64,000 bases of DNA, taken from positions 5,397,001-5,461,000 of the forward strand of contig NZ_CP046622.1 of assembly GCF_009755665.1 (NCBI RefSeq). The letters are read 5' to 3'. A program made the position numbers and the translations under genes. Below the pieces are notes generated by a model. It worked only from the letters and a program-made list of their open reading frames with translations. It searched no databases and had not been told where the DNA came from. Below, piece by piece: positions 1-8,347 of the stretch. Numbering within the stretch: the first letter of the stretch is position 1; each line of letters begins with the position of its first letter. The stretch is from Variovorax paradoxus. GTDB lineage: Bacteria; Pseudomonadota; Gammaproteobacteria; Burkholderiales; Burkholderiaceae_C.

Positions 1-959
1 GCACGCTCACTGTCCGCGTCGAACGCATCTTGCGCGAGACGCCGGAAATCCTGGCTTTCGAGCTGGCTCATCCGTGGGGCCGCGCGCTGCCGGGCTACGA
101 GGCCGGCGCGCATATCGACGTGCACATGCCCGGCGGGTTTTCGCGCCAATATTCGCTGGCGCGATGGTCTTCGGATGCGGCGTCGAACGCCGCCTCGTAC
201 GTGATCGGCGTGAAGCGCGAGGCCCAAAGCCGCGGCGGCTCGGCCTCGATGCACGAGCGCGTGCGCGAGGGCGACCTGCTGGCCATCAGCGCACCGCGCA
301 ACACCTTTCCGCTGCGCGAAGCGGCCACGCGGCACTTGCTGCTGGCGGGCGGCATCGGCATGACGCCGCTGCTGGCCATGGCGCAGGCGCTTGCCGCACG
401 CGGCGCGGACTTCACGTTTTGCGTGTTCGCGCGCAGCGAAGAGCACCTGGCGTTTGCAGGCGCACTGCATTCACTGGCGCTGGCACCGCACCTGCGGCTG
501 CACCTGGACCAGGGCAATGCCTCGCAGCGCATCGACTTGCGCGCGCTGCTGGCCGCGCGCGCACCCGGCACGCACCTCTACGTCTGCGGGCCCGGGGGAT
601 TCATGAAGGCGGTGCGCGAAGCGGCTGCGCACTGGCCCGAAGACGCGCTGCATGCCGAGTACTTTGCTGCGCCGGCCGATGCGAACACCAGCACCGGCCT
701 GCCCTTCATGCTGAAGCTCGCGCAGCGCGGCATCACGGTGCCGGTTGCGGCGGACCAGACCGCCGTCGATGCGTTGCATGAAGTCGGCATCGATATTCCG
801 GTGTCGTGCCAGCAGGGTCTGTGCGGTACCTGCGTGGTCGAAGGAGACGGCGAAGGCGCGGAGCACCGCGATTTCTGCCTTACCGGCACCGAGCGCCGCA
901 CGAAGGTGGCCTTGTGCTGCTCGCGCGCCAGGGGCCAGGAACTGGTACTGCAGCTGTGA
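1..959 (+). CDS. PDR/VanB-family ferredoxin reductase (5' end cut by window edge)
   Basis: Reductase component that passes electrons from NAD(P)H through FMN and a plant-type [2Fe-2S] cluster to a Rieske oxygenase. The frame is open from base 3, so the start lies just outside; about 318 residues are visible, almost the usual family length of ~315-320. In order: a flavin-binding barrel with RQYSLA (about residues 48-53), an NAD-binding segment with LLAGGIGMTPLLAMA and YVCGPGGFM, then a C-terminal ferredoxin domain with CQQGLCGTC (Cys-x4-Cys-x2-Cys) and a fourth Cys in ALCC. This FMN-NAD-2Fe2S order is that of phthalate dioxygenase reductase and VanB. The stop overlaps the TetR start (GTGA), so the two are co-transcribed. 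The oxygenase partner is presumably upstream, outside the window; its substrate cannot be told. Confidence 0.9.
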   Translation, partial: TLTVRVERILRETPEILAFELAHPWGRALPGYEAGAHIDVHMPGGFSRQYSLARWSSDAASNAASYVIGVKREAQSRGGSASMHERVREGDLLAISAPRNTFPLREAATRHLLLAGGIGMTPLLAMAQALAARGADFTFCVFARSEEHLAFAGALHSLALAPHLRLHLDQGNASQRIDLRALLAARAPGTHLYVCGPGGFMKAVREAAAHWPEDALHAEYFAAPADANTSTGLPFMLKLAQRGITVPVAADQTAVDALHEVGIDIPVSCQQGLCGTCVVEGDGEGAEHRDFCLTGTERRTKVALCCSRARGQELVLQL

Positions 960-1627
960 ATGCGCGCGCCGCCATCGGCACCACCGACGAAAGCATCGGC
1001 GAGACGCCCGCCACGCGCGGCCGCTCGCGCAAGTACACGCAGGTGCTCGGCGTCATCAACCAGGCCGCGATCGAGGTGTTTGCCAGCGAAGGTCTGGCCG
1101 GGGCATCAACCCAGGCGATTGCCGACAAGGCCGGGCTTTCGAAGGCGCAGCTGCACTACTACATCGACAGCAAGGAAGCGCTGTACCGGCAGATCCTGCA
1201 GGACATCCTCAACGACTGGATCGTGGTGTTCGGCTTTGCGGACGAGGCCTTCGGCCCGCGCAAGGTGCTGGGCGATCTGATCCACCGCAAGATGGTGTTC
1301 TCGTTCGAGCACCCGCTGCGCTCACGCATCTTCACGGCCGAGATGATGCGCGGCGCGCCGGTGCTCAACACCATGATGGACACGAGCAAGCAGCGCACCG
1401 ACCAGGCCGCCGCCGTGATCCAGAACTGGATGAACCAGGGCCTGATGGACAAGGCCGACCCGATGCTGGTGCTGTTCCACATCTGGGCAGTGACGCAGTT
1501 CTATGCCGACCACGCCACGCAGGCCGCGTACTTTCGCAACGTTGCGCAGGAGGGCGACGACAGGGACCGGCGCTACCTGATCGAGCAGGTGACCGAATTC
1601 CTGCTGAAGGGCGCGGGGGTCAAATAG
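956..1627 (+). CDS. TetR/AcrR-family regulator, RutR-like
   Basis: Transcriptional repressor of about 223 residues. An N-terminal helix-turn-helix spans roughly residues 20-66 (AIADKAGLSKAQLHYYIDSK). The C-terminal ligand domain is of the RutR/YcdC kind, with PLRSRIFTAEMMRGAPVL and LVLFHIWAVTQFYADHA. RutR itself senses uracil and controls pyrimidine breakdown. I chose the GTG at 956 because it overlaps the reductase stop codon in a GTGA, the common translational-coupling arrangement; reading further upstream only enters the reductase in another frame. It ends 8 bp inside the 3' end of the convergent Rid gene. A pyrimidine-type ligand is inferred from family similarity and from the cytosine-deaminase-like gene next door; it is not shown. 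Confidence 0.85.
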   Translation: MNARAAIGTTDESIGETPATRGRSRKYTQVLGVINQAAIEVFASEGLAGASTQAIADKAGLSKAQLHYYIDSKEALYRQILQDILNDWIVVFGFADEAFGPRKVLGDLIHRKMVFSFEHPLRSRIFTAEMMRGAPVLNTMMDTSKQRTDQAAAVIQNWMNQGLMDKADPMLVLFHIWAVTQFYADHATQAAYFRNVAQEGDDRDRRYLIEQVTEFLLKGAGVK

Positions 1628-2087
1628 GGCGGTGCTGCGGCAGGTACATGGTGGCTTCCACTTCCACCAGCACCTCGTCGCCCGGCAGGAAGCGCGACAC
1701 CTCGACCACCGTGCTCACCGGCGGCTCGCCCGGATAGAACAGCCCGCGCACGCGGTTGTAGAACGCATAGTGCGGCAGATGCCGAAAGTACTGCACCAGC
1801 TTGACCACGTCCTCCATGGTGCCGCCATGCTCGGCAGCGATCTGGCGGATGCGTTCGAGCACGAACCAGCTCTGCGCCACGATGGGTGCTTCGAAAATGT
1901 CGACCGACATCTGGCCCGTGGCATAGCCCACGCCCTGCAAGGCCGTGCGGGCTTCTTCAGGAATGGCGTCGTAGCCGGCCACGGCGCGCCGCGTGGCCGG
2001 ATCGACCGCGACCACGCCGCTCATGAAGACGAAATCCCCCACGCGCTTGGCGGCGGCGTAGTTGGCCATTGGCTTGCCCATGCTCAT
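1620..2087 (-). CDS. RidA/YjgF-family protein lacking the catalytic Arg
   Basis: Small Rid-superfamily protein (155 residues) with the family pattern VGDFVFMSGVVAVDP near the N-terminus and VLVEVEATMYLP at the C-terminus. True RidA hydrolyses reactive enamines and imines using an Arg in a P-A-R-S/T motif. Here the corresponding stretch is PPVSTVVEVSRF, with Ser where the Arg should be, so imine deaminase activity is doubtful; it belongs with the divergent Rid subgroups. The gene overlaps the upstream amidohydrolase by ATGA (2084-2087), so it is the last gene of that transcript. A second possible start is the Met at 2069. Rid proteins of these subgroups often sit in catabolic operons; a role in pyrimidine-like ring breakdown is inference from position. 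Confidence 0.85.
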   Translation of the reverse strand: MSMGKPMANYAAAKRVGDFVFMSGVVAVDPATRRAVAGYDAIPEEARTALQGVGYATGQMSVDIFEAPIVAQSWFVLERIRQIAAEHGGTMEDVVKLVQYFRHLPHYAFYNRVRGLFYPGEPPVSTVVEVSRFLPGDEVLVEVEATMYLPQHRPI

Positions 2088-3280
2088 TGTGTTTTCTCCA
2101 GAATCTGACCGGCACGGATCACGGTGCGTTGGCGCCCGCGCGGGCCGATGAGCTCATACTCATCGGTCGCCGAAAGCAGCACCAGGTCGGCGGGACAGCC
2201 CGGTGCAATGCGTCCGTCCCACGCAAGGCCGAGCGCCTTCGCGGGGCTGACCGTGATCGCATCGAACCATTCACCCGCGGGCGCGAGGTGCGCCATTTGC
2301 ACGCCAAGGCCAAAGGTTTCCAGAAGATCGTAGCTGCCATAGGGATAGAAGGAGTCCTGCACGTTGTCCGTTGCCAGGCTCACACGCAAGCCCCGTGCCG
2401 CCGCCTCGTGGATGCGCGTGATGCCGCGCTGCACAGGCGTGCGGTCCCAGGCACCTTGAAGGTAGAGATTGGTGGTCGGCAGCGCGACGATGTGAAGGCC
2501 CGCCCCGGCGCACAGCGCCAGCGTTTCGTTGGCCACCGCATCGTCCTGCACGGCCAGCGAGCAGCAGTGGCCGCAGACCACGCTGCGCCGGAACTCGCGC
2601 GCACGCATCAGCTGCGCAATGCTGCGCAAGCCGCTCGCGTCGGCATCGAGACCTTCGTCGACATGAAAGTCGAGGCCCAGCCCGTGGTCTTGCGCCAGGT
2701 CGAACACGCGGCCCAGCTTGTGCACGAGACCTTCGTTGCGATAGACGAACGCACCGAGCGTGCCGCCCGCGCGTTTTACCTCGCGCGCGATGCGCTCGCC
2801 GGCGTCGAGGTCCGCAAACAGATCCAGCGGAGTGAGAGAAACGAACTGCAGCTCGATGCGGCCGCGCCACTCATGGCGCAAGGCCTCGAACACGGCGAGC
2901 GCGGCCGGCGGCTCTGCCTGCACCCAGTCGATGTGCGTGCGCAGCGCGCGCGTGCCCGATTGCCAGGCGTCCTGCAATGCGCGCTCCATGCGCGGACGCA
3001 GCGCTTCGCCGGTCCAGCCCGCGCGGTGCTTGTCCATGCGCTCGATGGCCGCGAACAGGTTGCCCTCGGCCGCGCCGACTTCCTGCACGGTGTAGTTCTT
3101 GTCGATGTGCGCATGCGCCTCGACCAGCGCACTCAGCAAGGTGCCACGCGCGCTCGACTGCAATGCGCTCGGCACGACGGCCTGCACGCGGCCTCCGGCC
3201 AGCGTGACATCGAAAACCTGCGCATCACCCGCGGCAAAGCCCCGCAGCCGCGTCGGAATGCGCACGGACTCGAGCTTCAT
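2084..3280 (-). CDS. Amidohydrolase, cytosine deaminase-like
   Basis: Metal-dependent hydrolase of the amidohydrolase superfamily, 398 residues, nearest in motif layout to cytosine deaminase (CodA). Visible: the first metal motif as EAHAHIDK (about residue 60), a His in [12 protein letters not shown], and the late Asp motif [13 protein letters not shown], the counterpart of the CodA S-D-N-x-R-D-P-x-Y-P-Y-G segment. The start at 3280 overlaps the otnI stop (ATGA 3277-3280); a longer reading frame continues upstream but lies inside otnI. Deamination of a cyclic amidine or cleavage of a cyclic amide is the family-level prediction; the actual substrate is unknown. It is chained on one side to otnI and on the other to the Rid gene, so it would be expressed with the sugar-acid genes. 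Confidence 0.85.
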   Translation of the reverse strand: MKLESVRIPTRLRGFAAGDAQVFDVTLAGGRVQAVVPSALQSSARGTLLSALVEAHAHIDKNYTVQEVGAAEGNLFAAIERMDKHRAGWTGEALRPRMERALQDAWQSGTRALRTHIDWVQAEPPAALAVFEALRHEWRGRIELQFVSLTPLDLFADLDAGERIAREVKRAGGTLGAFVYRNEGLVHKLGRVFDLAQDHGLGLDFHVDEGLDADASGLRSIAQLMRAREFRRSVVCGHCCSLAVQDDAVANETLALCAGAGLHIVALPTTNLYLQGAWDRTPVQRGITRIHEAAARGLRVSLATDNVQDSFYPYGSYDLLETFGLGVQMAHLAPAGEWFDAITVSPAKALGLAWDGRIAPGCPADLVLLSATDEYELIGPRGRQRTVIRAGQILEKTQ

Positions 3281-4095
3281 GCGCGCTGCTGCAGTGCCCG
3301 CAGCCAGCCCAGGCCGGCCGAAGTGCCGCCGGGTTCCATGCCGCGGCTGGGCCGGTATTCGCAGCCGATCCAGCCCTGCCAGCCGCACTGCGCCGAGACT
3401 TCGTCGATCAGGTCGAACAGGTACGGATAGTTCTGCTCGCCGATGTCGGGCTCGTGGCGCTCCGGCACGCCGGCAATCTGGATGTGGCCCACGCGGCCGG
3501 TCGGCAGGTACTTGCGGATTTTCATGGCCACGTCGCCCTCGACGATCTGGCAGTGGTACAGGTCCATCTGCACCTTGAGGTTGGGCGCGCCGACCATGTC
3601 GATGATTTCGTGCGCATGGTCTTGCCGGTTGAGAAAGAAGCGCGGTATGTCGCGCGTGTTGATCGGCTCGATCAGCACGTCGCGGCCGGCCTTGGCGGCT
3701 TCGGCCGCGGCCCAGCGCAGGTTGTCTACGTACACGGGCTGCACGGCTTCGCGTTCCAGGCCCTCGGGCACCAGGCCCGCCATGATGTGGATGCGCGGGC
3801 AGTCGAGCGCCACAGCGTAGTCGACGGCCTTGGCAATGCCTTCGCGAAACTCCGCGTCGCGGCCCGGCAGGCAGGCAAGGCCCCGCTCGCCGCCGTCCCA
3901 GTTGCCCGGGGGGCCGTTGAAGAGCACCTGCTGCAGGCCGTTGTGCTTCAGGCGGGCAGCAATCTCGTTGCGGTCGTAGGCGTAGGGGAACAGATATTCG
4001 ACAGCCCTGAAGCCGTCTTTTGCGGCGGCTTCGAAGCGGTCAAGAAAGTCGAGCTCCGGATAGAGCATCGAGAGGTTGGCTGCAAATTGAGGCAT
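3277..4095 (-). CDS. otnI: 2-oxo-tetronate isomerase / hydroxypyruvate isomerase family
   Basis: TIM-barrel xylose-isomerase-like enzyme of the Hyi family, about 272 residues (family ~258-270). In the four-carbon acid sugar pathway OtnI converts 2-oxo-tetronate to 3-oxo-tetronate so that OtnK can phosphorylate it. Supporting motifs: the N-terminal [28 protein letters not shown], a metal-ligand Glu in [30 protein letters not shown], and [16 protein letters not shown]. The start MPQFAANLS at 4095 fits the family N-terminus; upstream codons in frame are not family-like. It lies 16 nt behind otnC and overlaps the amidohydrolase start by 4 nt. The assignment to OtnI rather than plain hydroxypyruvate isomerase rests on the otnC/otnK neighbours. 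Confidence 0.9.
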   Translation of the reverse strand: MPQFAANLSMLYPELDFLDRFEAAAKDGFRAVEYLFPYAYDRNEIAARLKHNGLQQVLFNGPPGNWDGGERGLACLPGRDAEFREGIAKAVDYAVALDCPRIHIMAGLVPEGLEREAVQPVYVDNLRWAAAEAAKAGRDVLIEPINTRDIPRFFLNRQDHAHEIIDMVGAPNLKVQMDLYHCQIVEGDVAMKIRKYLPTGRVGHIQIAGVPERHEPDIGEQNYPYLFDLIDEVSAQCGWQGWIGCEYRPSRGMEPGGTSAGLGWLRALQQRA

Positions 4096-4111
4096 GGGGT
4101 GCTTTTTACTA

Positions 4112-4780
4112 TTACCAGCGCGCACCGAAAGTGCGGCGCAGTTCGTCGATCTGTTCATCGCTCAGCGGTTGGGGTTTGGCCGTGCCGGTGAGCAGATGGA
4201 GCCTTGCGGTTTCTTCGAGTTCCTCGAGCACGGCCATTGCCGAGCCGGGCGTCTCGTGCCACACATTGGGTCCGAGGCGTTCGAGCATCACGGCGCGAAT
4301 CGGTGTGCCGGCCGCGCCGTGGCGCTCGATGGCTTGCGCCACCAGCTCGGCTGCTTCGGGCGCGCCGGGGCGGTGATAGGGAATGAGCGGCACGTGGCCG
4401 ACCTTCATCACAAAGTAAGGTGTGAGCGCGGGCAGGAGTTCGTCGCCTTTTACGGCGAGCGTGAGCGCAACGCAGTGCGTGCTGTGCGTGTGGATGACGC
4501 ATGCCGTGCCTGCATCGAATTTGCGGGCTGCCGCATAGATGCGTGTGTGCAGGGCGATGGTCTTGCTGGCTCGATCGCCTGCGGTCTGGTTGCCTTGCGC
4601 GTCGAGCCTGGCCAAGCGTGCCGGATCGAGAACGCCGAGGCAGGCATCGGTCGGCGTAATGAGAAAGCCGCCGTCGTCGAGCCGTACGCTGATGTTGCCT
4701 GCTGTCGCATGCACATAGCCGCGTTCGAAAAGGCTTTGGCCTACGCGGCAGATTTCTTCTCTGGCCTGGGTTTCGTTCAT
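4112..4780 (-). CDS. otnC: 3-oxo-tetronate 4-phosphate decarboxylase (class II aldolase family)
   Basis: Class II aldolase/adducin-fold protein, 222 residues. OtnC decarboxylates 3-oxo-tetronate 4-phosphate to dihydroxyacetone phosphate. Visible: the substrate-phosphate segment [12 protein letters not shown] (about residues 25-36), [10 protein letters not shown], and the zinc-binding His pair in [14 protein letters not shown], followed by the later region [16 protein letters not shown]. Start [10 protein letters not shown] at 4780 gives normal family length. About 300 bp including an inverted-repeat element separates it from otnK upstream, unusual for this otherwise tightly packed operon; otnI follows after 16 nt. 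Confidence 0.93.
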   Translation of the reverse strand: MNETQAREEICRVGQSLFERGYVHATAGNISVRLDDGGFLITPTDACLGVLDPARLARLDAQGNQTAGDRASKTIALHTRIYAAARKFDAGTACVIHTHSTHCVALTLAVKGDELLPALTPYFVMKVGHVPLIPYHRPGAPEAAELVAQAIERHGAAGTPIRAVMLERLGPNVWHETPGSAMAVLEELEETARLHLLTGTAKPQPLSDEQIDELRRTFGARW

Positions 4781-4829
4781 GTCGCTTTTCCGCGCTTTGT
4801 GTTGCGCTGTTCAGGGCTTGTGCCCAGGC

Positions 4830-5081
4830 CACCGGGTACTCCCCTCCGCGAATGTCCCCCGGGGCTGCGCCCCTCCTCCTTTATTTCGCTGCGCGGAGCA
4901 CCCGATGCCCTGTGCACTTGGGCACGCTCTGGGTGCACCGCCGATCAACGACCGCTCTGGATAACGCACCCGCTGGCGGGGTGCCTTGCGCAGCGAAATA
5001 AAGGAGGAGGCCGCAGGCCGGGGGACATTCGCGGAGAAAGGCACCCCGTCGGCGGGTGCGCACCCAGAACAAGTACCCGGC
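4830..5081. repeat. Long inverted-repeat intergenic element
   Basis: The whole 308 bp between otnK and otnC is filled by an imperfect inverted repeat. The left arm is 4844-4903, the right arm 4979-5036. Within the arms two blocks match perfectly: 19 bp (4844-4862 against 5018-5036) and 22 bp (4873-4894 against 4988-5009); a short GC-rich piece between the blocks differs. Outer bases also pair (accgggtact at 4831-4840 with agtacccgg near 5072). The ~75 bp centre contains a further gcaccc/gggtgc pair (4898-4903, 4931-4936). No open frame fits. It looks like a repetitive extragenic palindrome family member, and as RNA it would fold into a very long hairpin between two genes of one operon. Confidence 0.8.
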
Positions 5082-5088
5082 ATGCAAT

Positions 5089-6360
5089 TCATGCCAACAC
5101 TGTAAATGCCTTGGTGAAGAAATCGTCCCCCCCAAAATTGCCAGACTTGAGCGCAATGTGCACCGACGTGCCTTCCGCCACATCGGTGCGCGCATGGCAC
5201 CACGGCACGCCCGGATCGATCTGCGGACCGATCTGCATCTGCGCAATGCCCAGCGCCTGCACGCATGCGCCGGAGGTTTCGCCGCCCGCCACCACGAGCT
5301 GGCGAACACCGCGTTCGACCAGGCCGCGCGCGACGGCGGCAATGGTGCGCTCGACCATGGCACCGGCCTCTTCGACGCCTAGGCGGCCCTGCACCGACTT
5401 GACGGCACCCGCCTCGGCTGTGGAATAGACCAGCACTGGTTGCTTGTCGACGAGCGGTGTTGCCCACGCCAGGGTTTCGGTCGCCACGTCGACGCCTGCG
5501 GCAATGCGCAGCGGATCGATGGCCAGTGCCGCGCCGCCGCGCTGGATGAAGTCGAGCACCTGGCGATTGGTGGCCAACGAGCAGCTGCCTGACACCACGG
5601 CGCGCAATCCGGCCGCATCTGGCAGTGCGCTGGCTTGCGACGACGGCGCAAGGCCGAAGTTGGCGGGCAGGCCGATTGCCACGCCCGAGCCGGCGGTGAC
5701 CAGCGGCATCTTGGCAATGGCCGGGCCGAGCCGCAGCAGGTCGTTGTTCGACACTGCATCGACGATGGCGATCGACACGCCTTCGCCTTTCAGCTGTTCG
5801 ATGCGCTCCGAAATGGCCGGCGCACCGCGCCCGACCACCGTATGGTCGATGAGCCCTACCTTGCGCTTGCATTGCGCCTGCAGCACGCGCACCAGGTTCG
5901 GGTCGGTCATGGGCGTGAGCGGATGGTTCTGCATGCCGCTCTCGTTGAGCAGCACGTCGCCTGCGAACAGGTAGCCCTTGAAAACGGTTCGCTTGTTGTC
6001 GGGGAAGGCTGGCGTCGCGATGGTGAAGTCGCAGCCGAGCGCGTCCATGAGCGCTTCGGTCACCGGGCCGATGTTGCCCTGCGGCGTGCTGTCGAACGTG
6101 GAGCAGTACTTGAAGTAGATCTGCTGCGCGCCCTGGGCCTGCAGCCATCGCAGCGCGGCCAGCGACTGCTCGATGGCTTCGGCCGGAGCGATGGTGCGCG
6201 ACTTGAGCGCGACCACGACGGCGTCGACTTCCGCATCGAGCGGCGTGGCGGGCACGCCGATGGCCTGCACGACGCGCATGCCGGCGCGCACGAGGTTGTT
6301 GGCCAGGTCGGTGGCACCGGTGAAGTCGTCGGCAATGCAGCCGAGCAGCAGCTTGGGCAT
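5089..6360 (-). CDS. otnK: 3-oxo-tetronate kinase (four-carbon acid sugar kinase)
   Basis: ATP-dependent kinase of the DUF1537/acid-sugar-kinase family, 423 residues (family ~420). It phosphorylates 3-oxo-tetronate at C4. The N-terminal signature LLGCIADDFTGATDLANNLV is intact, followed by the YFKYCSTFDSTPQGNIGP region (about residues 78-95), FPDNKRTVFKGYLFAGDVLLNES, and a C-terminal nucleotide-binding part with LVVAGGETSGACVQAL and SGNFGGDDFFTKA. Start MPKLLLG at 6360 is 3 nt from the denD stop, so the genes are translationally close. With OtnC and OtnI it forms the shared lower branch of threonate/erythronate breakdown. Confidence 0.95.
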   Translation of the reverse strand: MPKLLLGCIADDFTGATDLANNLVRAGMRVVQAIGVPATPLDAEVDAVVVALKSRTIAPAEAIEQSLAALRWLQAQGAQQIYFKYCSTFDSTPQGNIGPVTEALMDALGCDFTIATPAFPDNKRTVFKGYLFAGDVLLNESGMQNHPLTPMTDPNLVRVLQAQCKRKVGLIDHTVVGRGAPAISERIEQLKGEGVSIAIVDAVSNNDLLRLGPAIAKMPLVTAGSGVAIGLPANFGLAPSSQASALPDAAGLRAVVSGSCSLATNRQVLDFIQRGGAALAIDPLRIAAGVDVATETLAWATPLVDKQPVLVYSTAEAGAVKSVQGRLGVEEAGAMVERTIAAVARGLVERGVRQLVVAGGETSGACVQALGIAQMQIGPQIDPGVPWCHARTDVAEGTSVHIALKSGNFGGDDFFTKAFTVLA

Positions 6361-6363
6361 CGA

Positions 6364-7383
6364 TCAGTCCTTTGCTGCCACAGCGAGCTTTACCGCCTGC
6401 GGGTTCTCGCGCACGTAGTCGCGCAAGATGGCGTCGAAGCTCGCATCGGCCTTCAGGCCCAGCGCCTCGGCGCGCGCCGCGTGAATGCGGCTGGGCCAGC
6501 TGGTCACGATCTTCGCGATGTTCGCATCGGGCTCCCAGTCGATCAGCGACGTGGCCTCTTTGCCGGCGATGCGCTCCAGCGCATCTGCCATTTCGCGCAC
6601 GGTGGTCGTCAAGGCGGGCAGGTTGACCGCGGTGCGCGCGCCCCACTCGGCAGCGCTGGCCGTGGCCGCGCGGATGATGCCCGCGACGGTGTTGCCGGGC
6701 GATGCGAGGGCAACGGCTGTGTCGGGCGCCACGGGGCAACGCGCGCGCTCGCCGGCCAGCGGCTCGCGCAACATGCCGCTCAAGAAGCTGGAGGCCGCGC
6801 CGTTGGGCCGGCCGGGCCGCACCGACACCGTCATGAGCCGCACGTTGCGGCCCTGCACGAAGCCCTTGCGCGTGAAGTCGGCCACGAGCTGCTCGCCGAT
6901 GAACTTCTGGATGCCGTAGCTGTTCTGCGGCCTCGGCAGCGTGGTGTCTTCGATCAGCTCGGGCAGTCGCTGCTCGGGCGAATCGCCGAAGACCGCCACC
7001 GAGCTGGAGAACACGAACACCGGCGCGTGGCCCGCGCGGCGGCACGCTTCGAGCAGCGCGCGCGTGGTGTCCAGGTTGCTGCGCATGCCCAGGTCGAAGT
7101 CGGCCTCGCATTCGCCGCTCACGGCGGCGGCAAGGTGGAACACGGCGTGCGTGTCGGCCAACGGCAGCACACCGCTCACGGCCTGCTCGTAGAGGTCGCC
7201 TTGCACAAAGTGCACGCGGCCATCGGCTTGCAGGTCTGCGGGAGGCGGCGCGCGGTCGGCCAGCGTGATGCGCGCGACGGGCTGGACCACACCGCCGGCC
7301 AATGCCAGCGGGCCGCCCGCGAGCAGCGTGCGCGCGAGCCGCGCACCGACAAAACCGCAACCTCCGGTGATGAGAATATTCAT
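6364..7383 (-). CDS. denD: D-erythronate dehydrogenase (extended SDR)
   Basis: NAD-dependent epimerase/dehydratase-fold protein of 339 residues with the Rossmann motif ITGGCGFVGARLA (residues 5-17), the SDR Ser region VFVFSSSVAVFGD, and the catalytic Tyr-x3-Lys as YGIQK. DenD oxidises D-erythronate at C2 to 2-oxo-tetronate, which OtnI then isomerises. The residues LIEDTTLPRPQNSYGIQKF and SVRPGRPNGAASSF are typical of this subgroup. It lies 18 nt behind ltnD and 3 nt ahead of otnK. The choice of D-erythronate over a related sugar acid follows from the OtnI-containing context and is inference. Confidence 0.88.
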   Translation of the reverse strand: MNILITGGCGFVGARLARTLLAGGPLALAGGVVQPVARITLADRAPPPADLQADGRVHFVQGDLYEQAVSGVLPLADTHAVFHLAAAVSGECEADFDLGMRSNLDTTRALLEACRRAGHAPVFVFSSSVAVFGDSPEQRLPELIEDTTLPRPQNSYGIQKFIGEQLVADFTRKGFVQGRNVRLMTVSVRPGRPNGAASSFLSGMLREPLAGERARCPVAPDTAVALASPGNTVAGIIRAATASAAEWGARTAVNLPALTTTVREMADALERIAGKEATSLIDWEPDANIAKIVTSWPSRIHAARAEALGLKADASFDAILRDYVRENPQAVKLAVAAKD

Positions 7384-7401
7384 GATGCTTGTCTTCCTTG
7401 T

Positions 7402-8328
7402 TCAGGCTTTCTTGTCGGCAGCCGGCAGTTCGATGCCGGGAAAAATCTTGATGACCGCGCTGTCGTCTTCGCGCGCAAAACCCGCGGTAGACGCCTGCAT
7501 GAACATCTGGTGCGCGGTGGACGAGAGCGGCAGCGGAAACTTGCTGGCGCGCGCCACGTCGAGCACCAGGCCCAGGTCCTTCACGAAGATGTCTACGGCC
7601 GAGAGCGGCGTGTAGTCGCCCGCCAGCACGTGCGCCATGCGGTTCTCGAACATCCAGCTGTTGCCCGCGCTGTGCGTGATCACCTCGTACAGCGCCGCCG
7701 GGTCCACGCCTTCGCGCAGGCCCAGCGCCATGGCCTCGGCCGCCGCGGCAATGTGCACGCCGGCCAGCAACTGGTTGATGACCTTGACCTTGCTGCCCGC
7801 ACCCGCGCGGTCTCCAAGACGATAAACCTTGGCCGCCATGGCGTCGAGCACGGCACCGGCTTTTTCATAGGCGGCGGGCGTGCCGGCGGTCATCATCGTC
7901 ATCTGGCCGCTCGCGGCCTTGGCGGCGCCGCCGGAGATCGGCGCGTCCAGGTACAGGATGCCCTGCGCGGCCAGGCGCGCCTCGAGCGCGACCGACCAGT
8001 TTGGATCGACCGTGGAGCACATCACGAACAGGCTGCCGGGCTTCATCGACGCCGCGCAGCCGGGTGTGGTGCCGTCGCCGAACAGCACCGACTCGGTCTG
8101 CGCCGCATTGACCACCACGGAAACGACGATGTCGCACTGCGCGCCGAGCGCGGCCAGCGTGTCGCAGGCCACGCCGCCGTTGCGCGCAAAGGCGTGGGCC
8201 ACGTCCAGGCGCACGTCGAACACGTGCGGCTCGTAGCCCGCGCGGCGCAGCGAGTGCGCCATGCCGCTGCCCATGGCGCCAAGGCCCACCAGGCCGACCA
8301 CGGGTGTGTTGTGGGTGTTGGAAGTCAT
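7402..8328 (-). CDS. ltnD: L-threonate dehydrogenase (beta-hydroxyacid dehydrogenase family)
   Basis: NAD-dependent beta-hydroxyacid dehydrogenase, 308 residues. LtnD oxidises L-threonate to 2-oxo-tetronate. Visible: the dinucleotide motif VGLVGLGAMGSGMAHSL (about residues 11-27), the substrate loop DAPISGGAAKAASGQMTMM, and the catalytic Lys region GAGSKVKVINQLLAGVH (family consensus G-x-G-x3-K-x2-N). The ATG at 8328 puts the Rossmann motif at the usual distance; a longer frame upstream falls in the MFS gene. It follows the MFS gene by 19 nt. Having both LtnD- and DenD-type enzymes suggests that more than one stereoisomer of the four-carbon acid is used. Confidence 0.88.
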   Translation of the reverse strand: MTSNTHNTPVVGLVGLGAMGSGMAHSLRRAGYEPHVFDVRLDVAHAFARNGGVACDTLAALGAQCDIVVSVVVNAAQTESVLFGDGTTPGCAASMKPGSLFVMCSTVDPNWSVALEARLAAQGILYLDAPISGGAAKAASGQMTMMTAGTPAAYEKAGAVLDAMAAKVYRLGDRAGAGSKVKVINQLLAGVHIAAAAEAMALGLREGVDPAALYEVITHSAGNSWMFENRMAHVLAGDYTPLSAVDIFVKDLGLVLDVARASKFPLPLSSTAHQMFMQASTAGFAREDDSAVIKIFPGIELPAADKKA

Positions 8329-8347
8329 GTCAGAGAGATTCTTTCGG

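Noticed and set aside
4811-7360. 849-codon minus-strand frame overlapping otnK and denD
   Set aside because: Arg/Ala-rich out-of-frame reading that also crosses the inverted-repeat element; no recognisable domain.
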